Of a stretch of 64,000 nucleotides of DNA, positions 52,655 to 60,418 are shown piece by piece. Numbering within the stretch: the stretch's first letter is position 1; the number at the start of each line of letters is the position of its first letter. This stretch comes from Maribacter vaceletii. GTDB taxonomy: Bacteria > Bacteroidota > Bacteroidia > Flavobacteriales > Flavobacteriaceae. Below the pieces are notes generated by a model, which saw nothing but the letters and a program-made list of their open reading frames with translations, did not search any database and was not told the DNA's origin. The stretch spans positions 682,001 through 746,000 of the forward strand of contig NZ_RBIQ01000008.1 in NCBI RefSeq assembly GCF_003634105.1. Direction: 5' to 3'. The position numbers were made by a program, and so were the translations under genes.

Positions 52655-53173
52655 ATGAAAAAAGTCAATAAAAATAGCGGATTTAAACTTCCTAAAAATT
52701 ATCTGGAAAATTTTAATGATTCTCTGTTAGATAAAATTTCTTCACAAGAAGAAATAAAAATACCTAATAAAGAAGGTTTTACGGTACCCAAAGATTATTT
52801 TGACACTTTACATAAAAATATTTCAGATAAGTTAGAAGATACCCCTACAAAAGTAATTCCTCTAAAATCCTATAAAAAGTACTACTACTCTGCTATTGCC
52901 GCGGCAGCTATAATTTTACTCTTTGTTGGTATAAACTTAAATAAAACAACAAATTACAGTATAGAAGATATAGCAAATTCTGATATAGATGCATACATAG
53001 AATATACAGATTTAAACTTTTCTAGTTATGAAATTGCTGAAGTAGTTCCTGTAGATAATTTAGATATTACGGATATATTAGACGCTGGAATAAATGAAGA
53101 GAATATTATAGACTATTTAGAAGATGACCTAGATAGTTTTAACGAATTAAATTTAGACAGTTATGATTATTAA
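52655..53173 (+). CDS. Membrane protein of the second sigma operon, anti-sigma-like
   Basis: The 172-residue product has two copies of a short motif (GFKLPKNYLENFNDSLLDKI and GFTVPKDYFDTLHKNISDKL), then one membrane helix (YYYSAIAAAAIILLFVGINL) and an acidic periplasmic tail ending in DSYDY. The paired PKNYLENF/PKDYFDTL motif before the helix recurs in Bacteroidetes proteins encoded after ECF sigma genes. Position and topology suggest an anti-sigma factor, with no zinc motif to confirm it. The next gene overlaps its 3' end by 11 bases. Confidence 0.6.
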   Translation: MKKVNKNSGFKLPKNYLENFNDSLLDKISSQEEIKIPNKEGFTVPKDYFDTLHKNISDKLEDTPTKVIPLKSYKKYYYSAIAAAAIILLFVGINLNKTTNYSIEDIANSDIDAYIEYTDLNFSSYEIAEVVPVDNLDITDILDAGINEENIIDYLEDDLDSFNELNLDSYDY

Positions 53174-53612
53174 AAAAATAATATTTGTTGCTGTGCTATT
53201 AATTGCTACTAGCATTGTTGCACAACGCAAACCCGACCATGAAAAGATAAAAGCATTAAAAATTGCTTATTTAACAGAGAAGTTAGATTTAACTACCAAT
53301 GAAGCGCAAAAATTTTGGCCTGTATATAATGCGCATGAAGAAAAAGTAGAGAAAATAAGAATGCAGCAAAGGTCAGAAATTCATGAAAAAATAAGAGAAA
53401 TAGATAAATTGTCTGAAAAAGAGCTAAATAAGCTTTTAGAATTGGAAATTTCTTTAAATGAAAAAAAACATGCATTAGAAGAAAAGTTTATCCTAGATGT
53501 TAGAAAAGTAGTCTCGGCCAAAAAAACATTTATTATGCTACAATCTGAATATGGCTTTAAAAGAAAACTATTACATCAATATAGAAAAAAACATAAATCA
53601 GAAAATAAATAA
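53163..53612 (+). CDS. Spy/CpxP-like periplasmic protein of the second sigma operon
   Basis: The 149-residue product has a signal peptide (IIFVAVLLIATSIVAQ) and a long helical body. The stretch LTEKLDLTTNEAQKFWPVYN recalls the LTxxQ motifs of the Spy/CpxP fold, in which a helical cradle binds unfolded proteins or metals. The rest is rich in Lys and Glu with the regular heptads expected of coiled helices. It overlaps the anti-sigma-like gene by 11 bases and is probably translated in step with it. A role in sensing envelope stress for the ECF factor is likely but inferred. Confidence 0.7.
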   Translation: MIIKKIIFVAVLLIATSIVAQRKPDHEKIKALKIAYLTEKLDLTTNEAQKFWPVYNAHEEKVEKIRMQQRSEIHEKIREIDKLSEKELNKLLELEISLNEKKHALEEKFILDVRKVVSAKKTFIMLQSEYGFKRKLLHQYRKKHKSENK

Positions 53613-53619
53613 CGTACAT

Positions 53620-53649
53620 AAAAAAAGGAGCAAATTGGCTCCATTTTTT
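53620..53649. terminator. Bidirectional terminator
   Basis: GGAGC pairs with GCTCC, extended by A and T runs on each side (one mismatch), between the convergent Spy-like and YCF48-like genes. Confidence 0.75.
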
Positions 53650-54679
53650 ATTTAAAACTTAATTTTGCGATTCTATTTTTCCCTGCAGCATAAGCAATAG
53701 AATCATTTACAAAGCGAAGTGTGTAAAAAGATTCATTAGATAGTTGTTGCCAACTTTCTCCTCTATTTTTAGAATAAGAAATTCCTGTAAAACCTATAGC
53801 AACAATTTCATTCCCATTAGAATTAGGAACAAATTGTACACAACTTTTATAGCCAGGGTCTTTATCATTGGCTACTAATTTCCATGTTTTACCACCATCT
53901 ATTGTTATTGCTTTGTTACTAGTATTAGACTCTGGGCTAGTGTAATCTCCACCAATAGCAAATCCTATTTTATCATCATAAAAATCTAAAGAATAAATGC
54001 CTTGCGTAGGCTTTTTATCTATAATGGGAGTTGTTAAAACGCGCCAGTTAACTCCTTTATTTTCAGAATAATAAATCCTGCTATTTGTGGTAGCTATCCA
54101 AGCTTTATCTCCTTGAACTTCAATATTGGTATTACTTGCAGCAAAAGCTCCTTCCCCTTTTAATCCCTCTGGTAAATCTTCACAAGGAATTCTAGACCAA
54201 CTCTCTCCTCCATCTCTTGTAATTAGTATAGAAATACAACCATTAGTACTATCTCCTACTGCAATTCCTTCTTTATCATTCCAAAAAGTCATTGCATCAT
54301 AAAAAACACCTTCTCCTACTTCTTTATATACTAATTCCATTTTCCCTGCATCACCGGTTTTATATAACAAAGCTGGATTCGCTATAGAAAACATAAAAAA
54401 ATCGGAATTTGTATGTGCAACAGACCTAAAATGAGGTTTCTTACCTTCAAAGTCTATTGTATTTAATCGTACTTTATTTGTCGCAAAATCTACAGAACCA
54501 AAAACACCTTTGTCTGCAGCAAAAGCTAAACTAGTACCCATAACCTCAATAGCTCTTATACTAACAGAATCTTCATATATGATAGCTGCTTGTACAGAAG
54601 AAAAAGGCGTTTTTTTCTTTTCTTGATTGCAGCCAAATAAAAGGGAAACAAATAGTAAAATTGGGAAAGAAAATTTCAT
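53648..54679 (-). CDS. YCF48/BNR-type beta-propeller lipoprotein
   Basis: I choose the ATG at 54679, which starts MKFSFPILLFVSLLFGC, a lipoprotein signal; the upstream in-frame ATG at 54697 adds six residues before it. The 343-residue product is a propeller with BNR-type Asp-box repeats: ITRDGGESWSRI, YSENKGVNWRVL, TIDGGKTWKLV and YSKNRGESWQQL. In flavobacteria this family is often called an oxidoreductase, but no redox motif is visible. Related YCF48 proteins act in photosystem assembly in cyanobacteria, which does not apply here. Function unknown. Confidence 0.8.
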   Translation of the reverse strand: MKFSFPILLFVSLLFGCNQEKKKTPFSSVQAAIIYEDSVSIRAIEVMGTSLAFAADKGVFGSVDFATNKVRLNTIDFEGKKPHFRSVAHTNSDFFMFSIANPALLYKTGDAGKMELVYKEVGEGVFYDAMTFWNDKEGIAVGDSTNGCISILITRDGGESWSRIPCEDLPEGLKGEGAFAASNTNIEVQGDKAWIATTNSRIYYSENKGVNWRVLTTPIIDKKPTQGIYSLDFYDDKIGFAIGGDYTSPESNTSNKAITIDGGKTWKLVANDKDPGYKSCVQFVPNSNGNEIVAIGFTGISYSKNRGESWQQLSNESFYTLRFVNDSIAYAAGKNRIAKLSFK

Positions 54680-54724
54680 GAAGATTAATTTTATCAAAAA
54701 TAAGTCTATTCACTTCTAATGCAA

Positions 54725-54732
54725 TACCTTTG
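54725..54732 (+). promoter_or_regulatory. Probable -7 element for the RsmB-like gene
   Basis: TACCTTTG is an exact TAnnTTTG match 19 bases before the ATG at 54752. No TTG at -33 is seen. Confidence 0.5.
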
Positions 54733-54751
54733 CAGCCTTATTTTTTAAGTG

Positions 54752-55963
54752 ATGAAATTACACAGAAATCTTGTTTTTGCAGTTATAGATGCGTTAAATT
54801 TAATTTTTAATGAAGACGAATATGCAGATAAAGTAGTACAAAAAGTTTTAAAGTTTGATAAACGTTGGGGTTCTCGAGACCGTGGTTTTATTGCAGAAAC
54901 AACGTATGATATTGTTCGTTGGAAACGCCTGTACTCTGAAATTGCGGAAGTAAAAGCTCCGTATTCTAGACCCAACTTATTCCGTTTATTTGCGGTTTGG
55001 GCTATTCTTAGAGGTATAAAATTACCAGATTGGAAACAATTAGAACCAACACCAGAAAGAAAAATTAAAGGAAGGTTTGATGAACTTTCTAAAACAAGAA
55101 AATATAAAGAATCTATTCCAGATTGGATGGATGAGCTTTGTGAAAAGTCTTTAGGCGAAAAACTATGGAATAAAGAGGCTGCTGCTTTAAACCAGCAAGC
55201 TGATGTTATTCTTAGAGCAAACACCCTTAAAACTACAAAAGAAAAATTACGTAAAAATCTTTTAGATAATGGCATTGATACAGATGGCATAAAAGGATAC
55301 ACAAGTGCTTTAAAATTAGCAGAACGCGGAAATGTATTTACTAGTGATGCCTTTAAAAATGGTTGGTTTGAGGTTCAGGATGCTTCTTCGCAACTGGTAT
55401 CAGAGTTTTTAGAGGTAAAACCAGGAATGCGTGTTGTAGATACATGTGCTGGCGCAGGAGGAAAAACATTGCATTTAGCTGCTCTAATGGAAAATAAAGG
55501 GCAATTAATTGCCTTAGATATTTATGCCAATAAATTAAAAGAATTAAAGCGTAGAGCAAAACGCGCAGGAGCACATAATATTGAACCCAGACATATAGAG
55601 TCTACCAAAGTAATTAAAAAGCTGTATGGATCAGCAGACCGTGTTTTAATTGATGCTCCTTGTACTGGTTTAGGAATTTTACGAAGAAACCCAGATGCTA
55701 AATGGAAATTACAACCAGAATTTGTAGATAAAATTATAGCAACTCAAAAAGAGATTATTCGAAGCTATAGCAAAATGGTAAAACCTGGAGGACAAATGGT
55801 TTATGCTACATGTTCTATTTTACCACAAGAAAACATAGACCAAGTAAAGTCCTTTTTAACATCGGAAGAAGGTAAAGACTTTGAACTCATAAAAGACAAA
55901 AAAATATTTGCCTCTACTAGTGGTTTTGATGGTTTTTACATGGCTCTCTTAAAAAAGAAATAA
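54752..55963 (+). CDS. RsmB/NOP-family 16S rRNA m5C methyltransferase
   Basis: The ATG at 54752 (after an in-frame GTG) gives 403 residues. The N-terminal 150 residues form the RNA-binding NusB-like/FMU part. The methyltransferase core has VVDTCAGAGGKTLHLA (SAM binding), DAPCTGLGILRRNPDAKW with one catalytic Cys, and YATCSILPQEN with the second Cys, the two-cysteine arrangement of RNA cytosine-5 methyltransferases. It is most like RsmB, which modifies C967 of 16S rRNA, but substrate assignment within the family is uncertain. Confidence 0.87.
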   Translation: MKLHRNLVFAVIDALNLIFNEDEYADKVVQKVLKFDKRWGSRDRGFIAETTYDIVRWKRLYSEIAEVKAPYSRPNLFRLFAVWAILRGIKLPDWKQLEPTPERKIKGRFDELSKTRKYKESIPDWMDELCEKSLGEKLWNKEAAALNQQADVILRANTLKTTKEKLRKNLLDNGIDTDGIKGYTSALKLAERGNVFTSDAFKNGWFEVQDASSQLVSEFLEVKPGMRVVDTCAGAGGKTLHLAALMENKGQLIALDIYANKLKELKRRAKRAGAHNIEPRHIESTKVIKKLYGSADRVLIDAPCTGLGILRRNPDAKWKLQPEFVDKIIATQKEIIRSYSKMVKPGGQMVYATCSILPQENIDQVKSFLTSEEGKDFELIKDKKIFASTSGFDGFYMALLKKK

Positions 55964-55980
55964 TGCAATAGTTTAGCACA

Positions 55981-56013
55981 AAAAAAATCGGCTTTAGTAA
56001 AGCCGATTTTTTT
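55981..56013. terminator. Bidirectional terminator
   Basis: AAAAAAATCGGCTTTA and its reverse complement lie either side of a single G, giving a long stem with flanking A and T runs between convergent genes. Confidence 0.88.
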
Positions 56014-56032
56014 ATATATACCAATTTCAAAA

Positions 56033-56464
56033 TTACAACCCTATTCTAACACTAGGGACATTAACTCCCACATTAGTTCTTACAACTGTAGTACGTCTTG
56101 GTTCACTTCTATAATGAGAACTATAATAAAATCTTGCATGACTATGATAATGAGGGCTGTGGTGGCAATGAGAATCGCAATATTCTGCATGTTCAGCATA
56201 AGCATCTCTTTTTCCTCTCATATAAGCTCTATATGCTTTTCGGTCTCTTTTCTTTAAGTTTTTTTCATAAGCTTTTTGATCTTCCCAAAACTCTTCTTCC
56301 TCTTCTACAGTAATTTTTGTAGACTGTTCATAAGCAGCATCTTCTTTTGCTCTTTGCTCATAATAAGATATTTTTTTATCCTTTGAAGTTTCCGTTTCTT
56401 GTGCCTTTACTGTATAAGATATTGTCATAATAAATACAGGCAATAAAAAATATACTTTTTTCAT
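56033..56464 (-). CDS. Secreted His-rich protein of unknown function
   Basis: The 143-residue product has a signal peptide (YFLLPVFIMTISYTVKAQ). Residues 20-90 are highly charged and helical (EEEEEFWEDQKAYEKNLKKRDRKAYRAYMRG). The next part is rich in His, Cys and Tyr: EYCDSHCHHSPHYHSHARFYYSSHY, a possible metal-binding stretch. The end VGVNVPSVRIGL is hydrophobic and beta-like. I do not recognise a family. It lies between an rRNA methyltransferase (convergent) and purL (divergent). Confidence 0.55.
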   Translation of the reverse strand: MKKVYFLLPVFIMTISYTVKAQETETSKDKKISYYEQRAKEDAAYEQSTKITVEEEEEFWEDQKAYEKNLKKRDRKAYRAYMRGKRDAYAEHAEYCDSHCHHSPHYHSHARFYYSSHYRSEPRRTTVVRTNVGVNVPSVRIGL

Positions 56465-56602
56465 AATTTATAATTTTATATGCTATTGCAAAATTTATAT
56501 CACGTTGCAATACAACCATAGAACAATTAGCAAATAAAATACCCTACTTTAAGTAATAAGAAATTAACAATTAGTACTAAAAACTGTTAACTATTCTTCT
56601 AA

Positions 56603-56630
56603 AAATTTACACTTAAAAAGTGTAAATTTG
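56603..56630. promoter_or_regulatory. Perfect palindrome overlapping the purL promoter
   Basis: AAATTTACACTT and AAGTGTAAATTT are exact reverse complements separated by AAA. The right arm contains TAAATTTG (56623-56630), an exact -7 element for purL, whose ATG is at 56656. A regulator bound here would block RNA polymerase. The palindrome would be upstream of the predicted start of transcription, so it is more likely a DNA site than an RNA hairpin. Confidence 0.55.
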
Positions 56631-56655
56631 TCGCTTGTTAAACAAAAGAGCTACA

Positions 56656-59600
56656 ATGATTCATTTTTTCGGGGATGCAACAAACAAAGTTTTTGCAGTA
56701 CAAACTACCGCTGAACTTTCGGAAGAAACTACAAACAAATTAATATGGTTATTTGGTAACCAACCAAAAATAAACGCGGCGTCTCTAGACGCCTTTTTTA
56801 TTGGCCCAAGAGCTGCTATGATTACTCCTTGGAGCACTAATGCCACAGAAATTACTCAGAATATGGGAATTACTGATGTAATTCGTATTGAAGAGTTTTA
56901 TAGCGTTTCAAAAGATTTTACAGATTTTGACCCAATGCTTTCTCACAAATTTGAAAGCCTAGATCAAGAAATGTTTACCATAGATATTACCCCAGAACCT
57001 ATTCTGGAAATTGATGATATTGCGGCATATAATACACAAGAAGGTTTAGCACTTAGTGATGAGGAAGTAACCTATTTAGAAAGTGTATCTCAGAAAATTG
57101 GAAGAAAATTAACCGATTCTGAAGTTTTTGGCTTTAGTCAAGTAAACTCAGAACACTGTCGTCATAAAATATTTAATGGCGATTTTGTTATTGATGGGGT
57201 ACAAATGCCAACTTCTCTTTTTAAATTAATTAAAAAAACATCTCAAGAAAACCACAACGACATTGTTTCTGCTTATAAAGATAATGTTGCTTTTGTAAAA
57301 GGTCCTGAGGCGGTACAATTTGCACCAAAAACAGCAAATAAACCCGATTTTTATCAAGAAGAGAAATTCGATTCTGTAATTTCCTTAAAAGCAGAAACAC
57401 ATAACTTCCCAACCACTGTAGAACCTTTTAATGGTGCTGCAACAGGTGCTGGAGGAGAAATAAGAGACCGTTTAGCTGGTGGGCAAGGTTCCTTACCATT
57501 AGCAGGAACTGCGGTATATATGACCGCATATTCTCGATTAGAGAAAGATAGAAAATGGGAAAAAGGTTTAGCAGAACGTAAATGGTTATACCAAACTCCT
57601 ATGGATATTTTAATAAAAGCATCGAACGGAGCATCGGACTTTGGGAATAAATTTGGACAACCATTAATTAATGGTTCTGTTCTTACATTTGAACATAAAG
57701 AAGAAGCTAATTCTAGCGATAATCCTCGTCGTTTAGGTTTTGATAAAGTTATTATGCAAGCTGGTGGTATTGGTTACGGGAAAGCGTCACAAGCTATTAA
57801 AGCAACCCCAGAAGAAGGAGACAAAATTGTTATTCTTGGTGGCGACAACTACCGTATTGGTATGGGTGGCGCAGCTGTTTCTAGTGCAGATACAGGTGAA
57901 TTTAGTTCTGCCATAGAACTTAATGCAGTACAACGTTCTAATCCAGAAATGCAAAAACGTGCAGCAAATGCTATACGAGGTATGGTAGAGAGTGATGCTA
58001 ACCTTATTGTATCTATCCATGATCATGGAGCTGGTGGACATTTAAATTGCCTTTCTGAACTAGTTGAAGAAACTGGCGGAAAAATAGATTTAGATAAATT
58101 ACCAGTTGGTGACCCTACCCTTTCTGCAAAAGAAATTATAGGTAACGAATCTCAAGAACGTATGGGCTTAGTTATTGGTAAAGAAGATACAAGTTTACTT
58201 AAAGAAATTGCGGAACGTGAGCGTTCTCCTATGTACGAAGTTGGTGATGTTACAACAGATGACCGTTTCACTTTTGAATCGGGCACTACTGGTGAAAAAC
58301 CTATGGACGTTGCACTTTCTGATATTTTTGGTAGCTCTCCTAAAACAGTTTTAACAGACAATACAGTTGCTCGTAATTACGATGCACCAGAATATAAATT
58401 AGAAAATTTTCACGATTATTTAGAGCAAGTTTTACAGTTAGAGGCTGTTGCTTCTAAAGATTGGTTAACAAATAAAGTAGACCGTTGTGTTGGTGGCCGT
58501 GTTGCAAAACAGCAATGTGCTGGACCTTTACAACTACCATTAAACAATTGTGGTGTTATGGCGCTAGATTTTAAAGGGAAAGAAGGAATTGCTACCTCTA
58601 TGGGCCACTCTCCTATTTCTGCTTTAATAGACCCTGCTGCAGGTAGTAAAAATAGTATAACAGAAGCCCTAACAAACATTATTTGGGCTCCTTTAAAAGA
58701 TGGACTACAATCCGTTTCTTTATCCGCTAACTGGATGTGGCCTTGTAAAAATGAAGGTGAAGATGCTCGTTTATACAAAGCTGTAGAAGCGGTTTCTGAA
58801 TTCTCTATTGGATTAGGCATCAACGTACCAACAGGGAAAGATTCTCTTTCTATGAAGCAAAAATATAACGATGGCGATGTAATATCTCCTGGTACAGTAA
58901 TTATTTCTGCTGCTGGTAATTGTAACGATATAACAAAAGTTGTAGAGCCTGTTTTACAAAAAAATGGTGGAGATATTTACTACATCAATCTATCTAAAGA
59001 CAACTTTAAATTAGGTGGTTCTTCTTTTGCACAAATATTAAATACTATTGGTAATGAAGCTCCAACAGTTCATGATGCTGCCTATGTTAAAACAGTATTT
59101 AATACCATTCAAACTTTAATTAAAGAAGGACAAATACTTGCAGGTCACGATGTTGCCTCTGGTGGTTTAATTACTACGTTATTAGAATTATGTTTTGCAG
59201 ATGTTAATCTGGGAGCTAAATTAGACCTCAGTAATTTAGGAGAACAAGACACTATTAAACTTCTTTTTTCTGAAAATGCTGGTGTTGTACTTCAAGCTAA
59301 AGATGCATCTATAGAGGCTGTTTTAAGTAATGCTAAAATCGATTTTAAAAAGATAGGAACTGTTTCTTCTGAAGCTACACTTACGATTAAAAACAGAGGC
59401 ATGGAAATGGGATTAAATGTTAGTTCATTAAGAGATACATGGTTTAAAACATCGTATTTACTGGATGATAAGCAAACCGCAAATAACTTAGCTAAAGATC
59501 GCTACGACAATTATAAAAATCAAGCGTTACAGTATACATTCCCTAAAAATTTCACAGGAAAATTAAAAGATAGAGGCGCATTGAGCGGAGCCGAAATGAG

Positions 59601-60348
59601 GCCTAAAGCTGCTATTTTAAGGGAAAAAGGAAGTAATTCGGAACGAGAAATGGCAAATGCAATGTATTTAGCTGGATTTGATGTAAAAGATGTACACATG
59701 ACTGACCTTATCTCTGGTCGTGAAACCTTAGAAGATATTCAATTCTTAGGAGCTGTTGGTGGCTTTTCTAACTCAGACGTATTAGGAAGTGCTAAAGGTT
59801 GGGCAGGAGCTATTAAATACAATGAAAAAGCAAATGCTGTAATAAAGAACTTCTTTGCTAGACCAGATACGCTTTCTGTTGGCATTTGTAATGGTTGCCA
59901 ATTATTTATGGAATTAGATTTAATTAATCCAGAACATGAAACGCACGGTAGAATGGTACATAACGATTCTAATAAGCACGAGAGTAACTTTACATCCGTT
60001 AAAATTCAAGAAAATAACTCTATAATGTTATCCTCTTTAGCCGGGAATACTTTAGGCGTTTGGATATCGCATGGAGAAGGTAAATTTAACTTACCATACG
60101 GTGAAGATAAATATCAAATTGTAGCAAAATATGGTTACGAAGGATATCCAGCTAACCCTAACGGAAGTGATTTTAATACGGCTATGCTGTGTGATGCTAC
60201 TGGACGACATTTAGTAACTATGCCGCACTTTGAGCGTTCTACATTCCCATGGAACTGGGCATACTACCCTACTGATAGACAAGATGAAGTTTCTCCTTGG
60301 TTAGAAGCTTTTGAGAATGCCTATAATTGGGCTGTATCACATAAATAA
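56656..60348 (+). CDS. purL: Phosphoribosylformylglycinamidine synthase
   Basis: The ATG at 56656 (MIHFFGDATNKVF) is chosen over an upstream in-frame start at 56635, which lies in the promoter. The product is about 1230 residues, the large single-chain PurL. Blocks seen in order are SQVNSEHCRHKIFNGDF (about 163-179), KAETHNFPTTVEPFNGAATGAGGEIRD (ATP site), the second half with HDVASGGLITTLLE, and the C-terminal glutaminase with ICNGCQLFMEL (catalytic Cys near 1081). It turns FGAR into FGAM using glutamine and ATP, the fourth step of purine synthesis. It stands alone with its own regulated-looking promoter. Confidence 0.96.
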   Translation: MIHFFGDATNKVFAVQTTAELSEETTNKLIWLFGNQPKINAASLDAFFIGPRAAMITPWSTNATEITQNMGITDVIRIEEFYSVSKDFTDFDPMLSHKFESLDQEMFTIDITPEPILEIDDIAAYNTQEGLALSDEEVTYLESVSQKIGRKLTDSEVFGFSQVNSEHCRHKIFNGDFVIDGVQMPTSLFKLIKKTSQENHNDIVSAYKDNVAFVKGPEAVQFAPKTANKPDFYQEEKFDSVISLKAETHNFPTTVEPFNGAATGAGGEIRDRLAGGQGSLPLAGTAVYMTAYSRLEKDRKWEKGLAERKWLYQTPMDILIKASNGASDFGNKFGQPLINGSVLTFEHKEEANSSDNPRRLGFDKVIMQAGGIGYGKASQAIKATPEEGDKIVILGGDNYRIGMGGAAVSSADTGEFSSAIELNAVQRSNPEMQKRAANAIRGMVESDANLIVSIHDHGAGGHLNCLSELVEETGGKIDLDKLPVGDPTLSAKEIIGNESQERMGLVIGKEDTSLLKEIAERERSPMYEVGDVTTDDRFTFESGTTGEKPMDVALSDIFGSSPKTVLTDNTVARNYDAPEYKLENFHDYLEQVLQLEAVASKDWLTNKVDRCVGGRVAKQQCAGPLQLPLNNCGVMALDFKGKEGIATSMGHSPISALIDPAAGSKNSITEALTNIIWAPLKDGLQSVSLSANWMWPCKNEGEDARLYKAVEAVSEFSIGLGINVPTGKDSLSMKQKYNDGDVISPGTVIISAAGNCNDITKVVEPVLQKNGGDIYYINLSKDNFKLGGSSFAQILNTIGNEAPTVHDAAYVKTVFNTIQTLIKEGQILAGHDVASGGLITTLLELCFADVNLGAKLDLSNLGEQDTIKLLFSENAGVVLQAKDASIEAVLSNAKIDFKKIGTVSSEATLTIKNRGMEMGLNVSSLRDTWFKTSYLLDDKQTANNLAKDRYDNYKNQALQYTFPKNFTGKLKDRGALSGAEMRPKAAILREKGSNSEREMANAMYLAGFDVKDVHMTDLISGRETLEDIQFLGAVGGFSNSDVLGSAKGWAGAIKYNEKANAVIKNFFARPDTLSVGICNGCQLFMELDLINPEHETHGRMVHNDSNKHESNFTSVKIQENNSIMLSSLAGNTLGVWISHGEGKFNLPYGEDKYQIVAKYGYEGYPANPNGSDFNTAMLCDATGRHLVTMPHFERSTFPWNWAYYPTDRQDEVSPWLEAFENAYNWAVSHK

Positions 60349-60358
60349 TATAAAAAAA

Positions 60359-60390
60359 GGGTTCTAATTTCCTCACAAGAATTAGAACCC
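60359..60390 (-). terminator. Terminator of the T9SS-protein gene
   Basis: GGGTTCTAATT pairs with AATTAGAACCC (11 bp) with a 10-base loop; a run of seven T follows on the minus strand. It lies between the convergent purL and the next gene. Confidence 0.85.
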
Positions 60391-60418
60391 ATTTACAACA
60401 TTCACTAATCTAAAACCA

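Noticed and set aside
54745-55302. A 185-codon minus-strand ORF
   Set aside because: It lies opposite the RsmB-like gene, has Ser/Phe-rich composition typical of an antisense shadow and shows no motif.
58416-58823. A 135-codon minus-strand ORF inside purL
   Set aside because: It is antisense to a conserved catalytic part of PurL, so the open frame reflects codon use.
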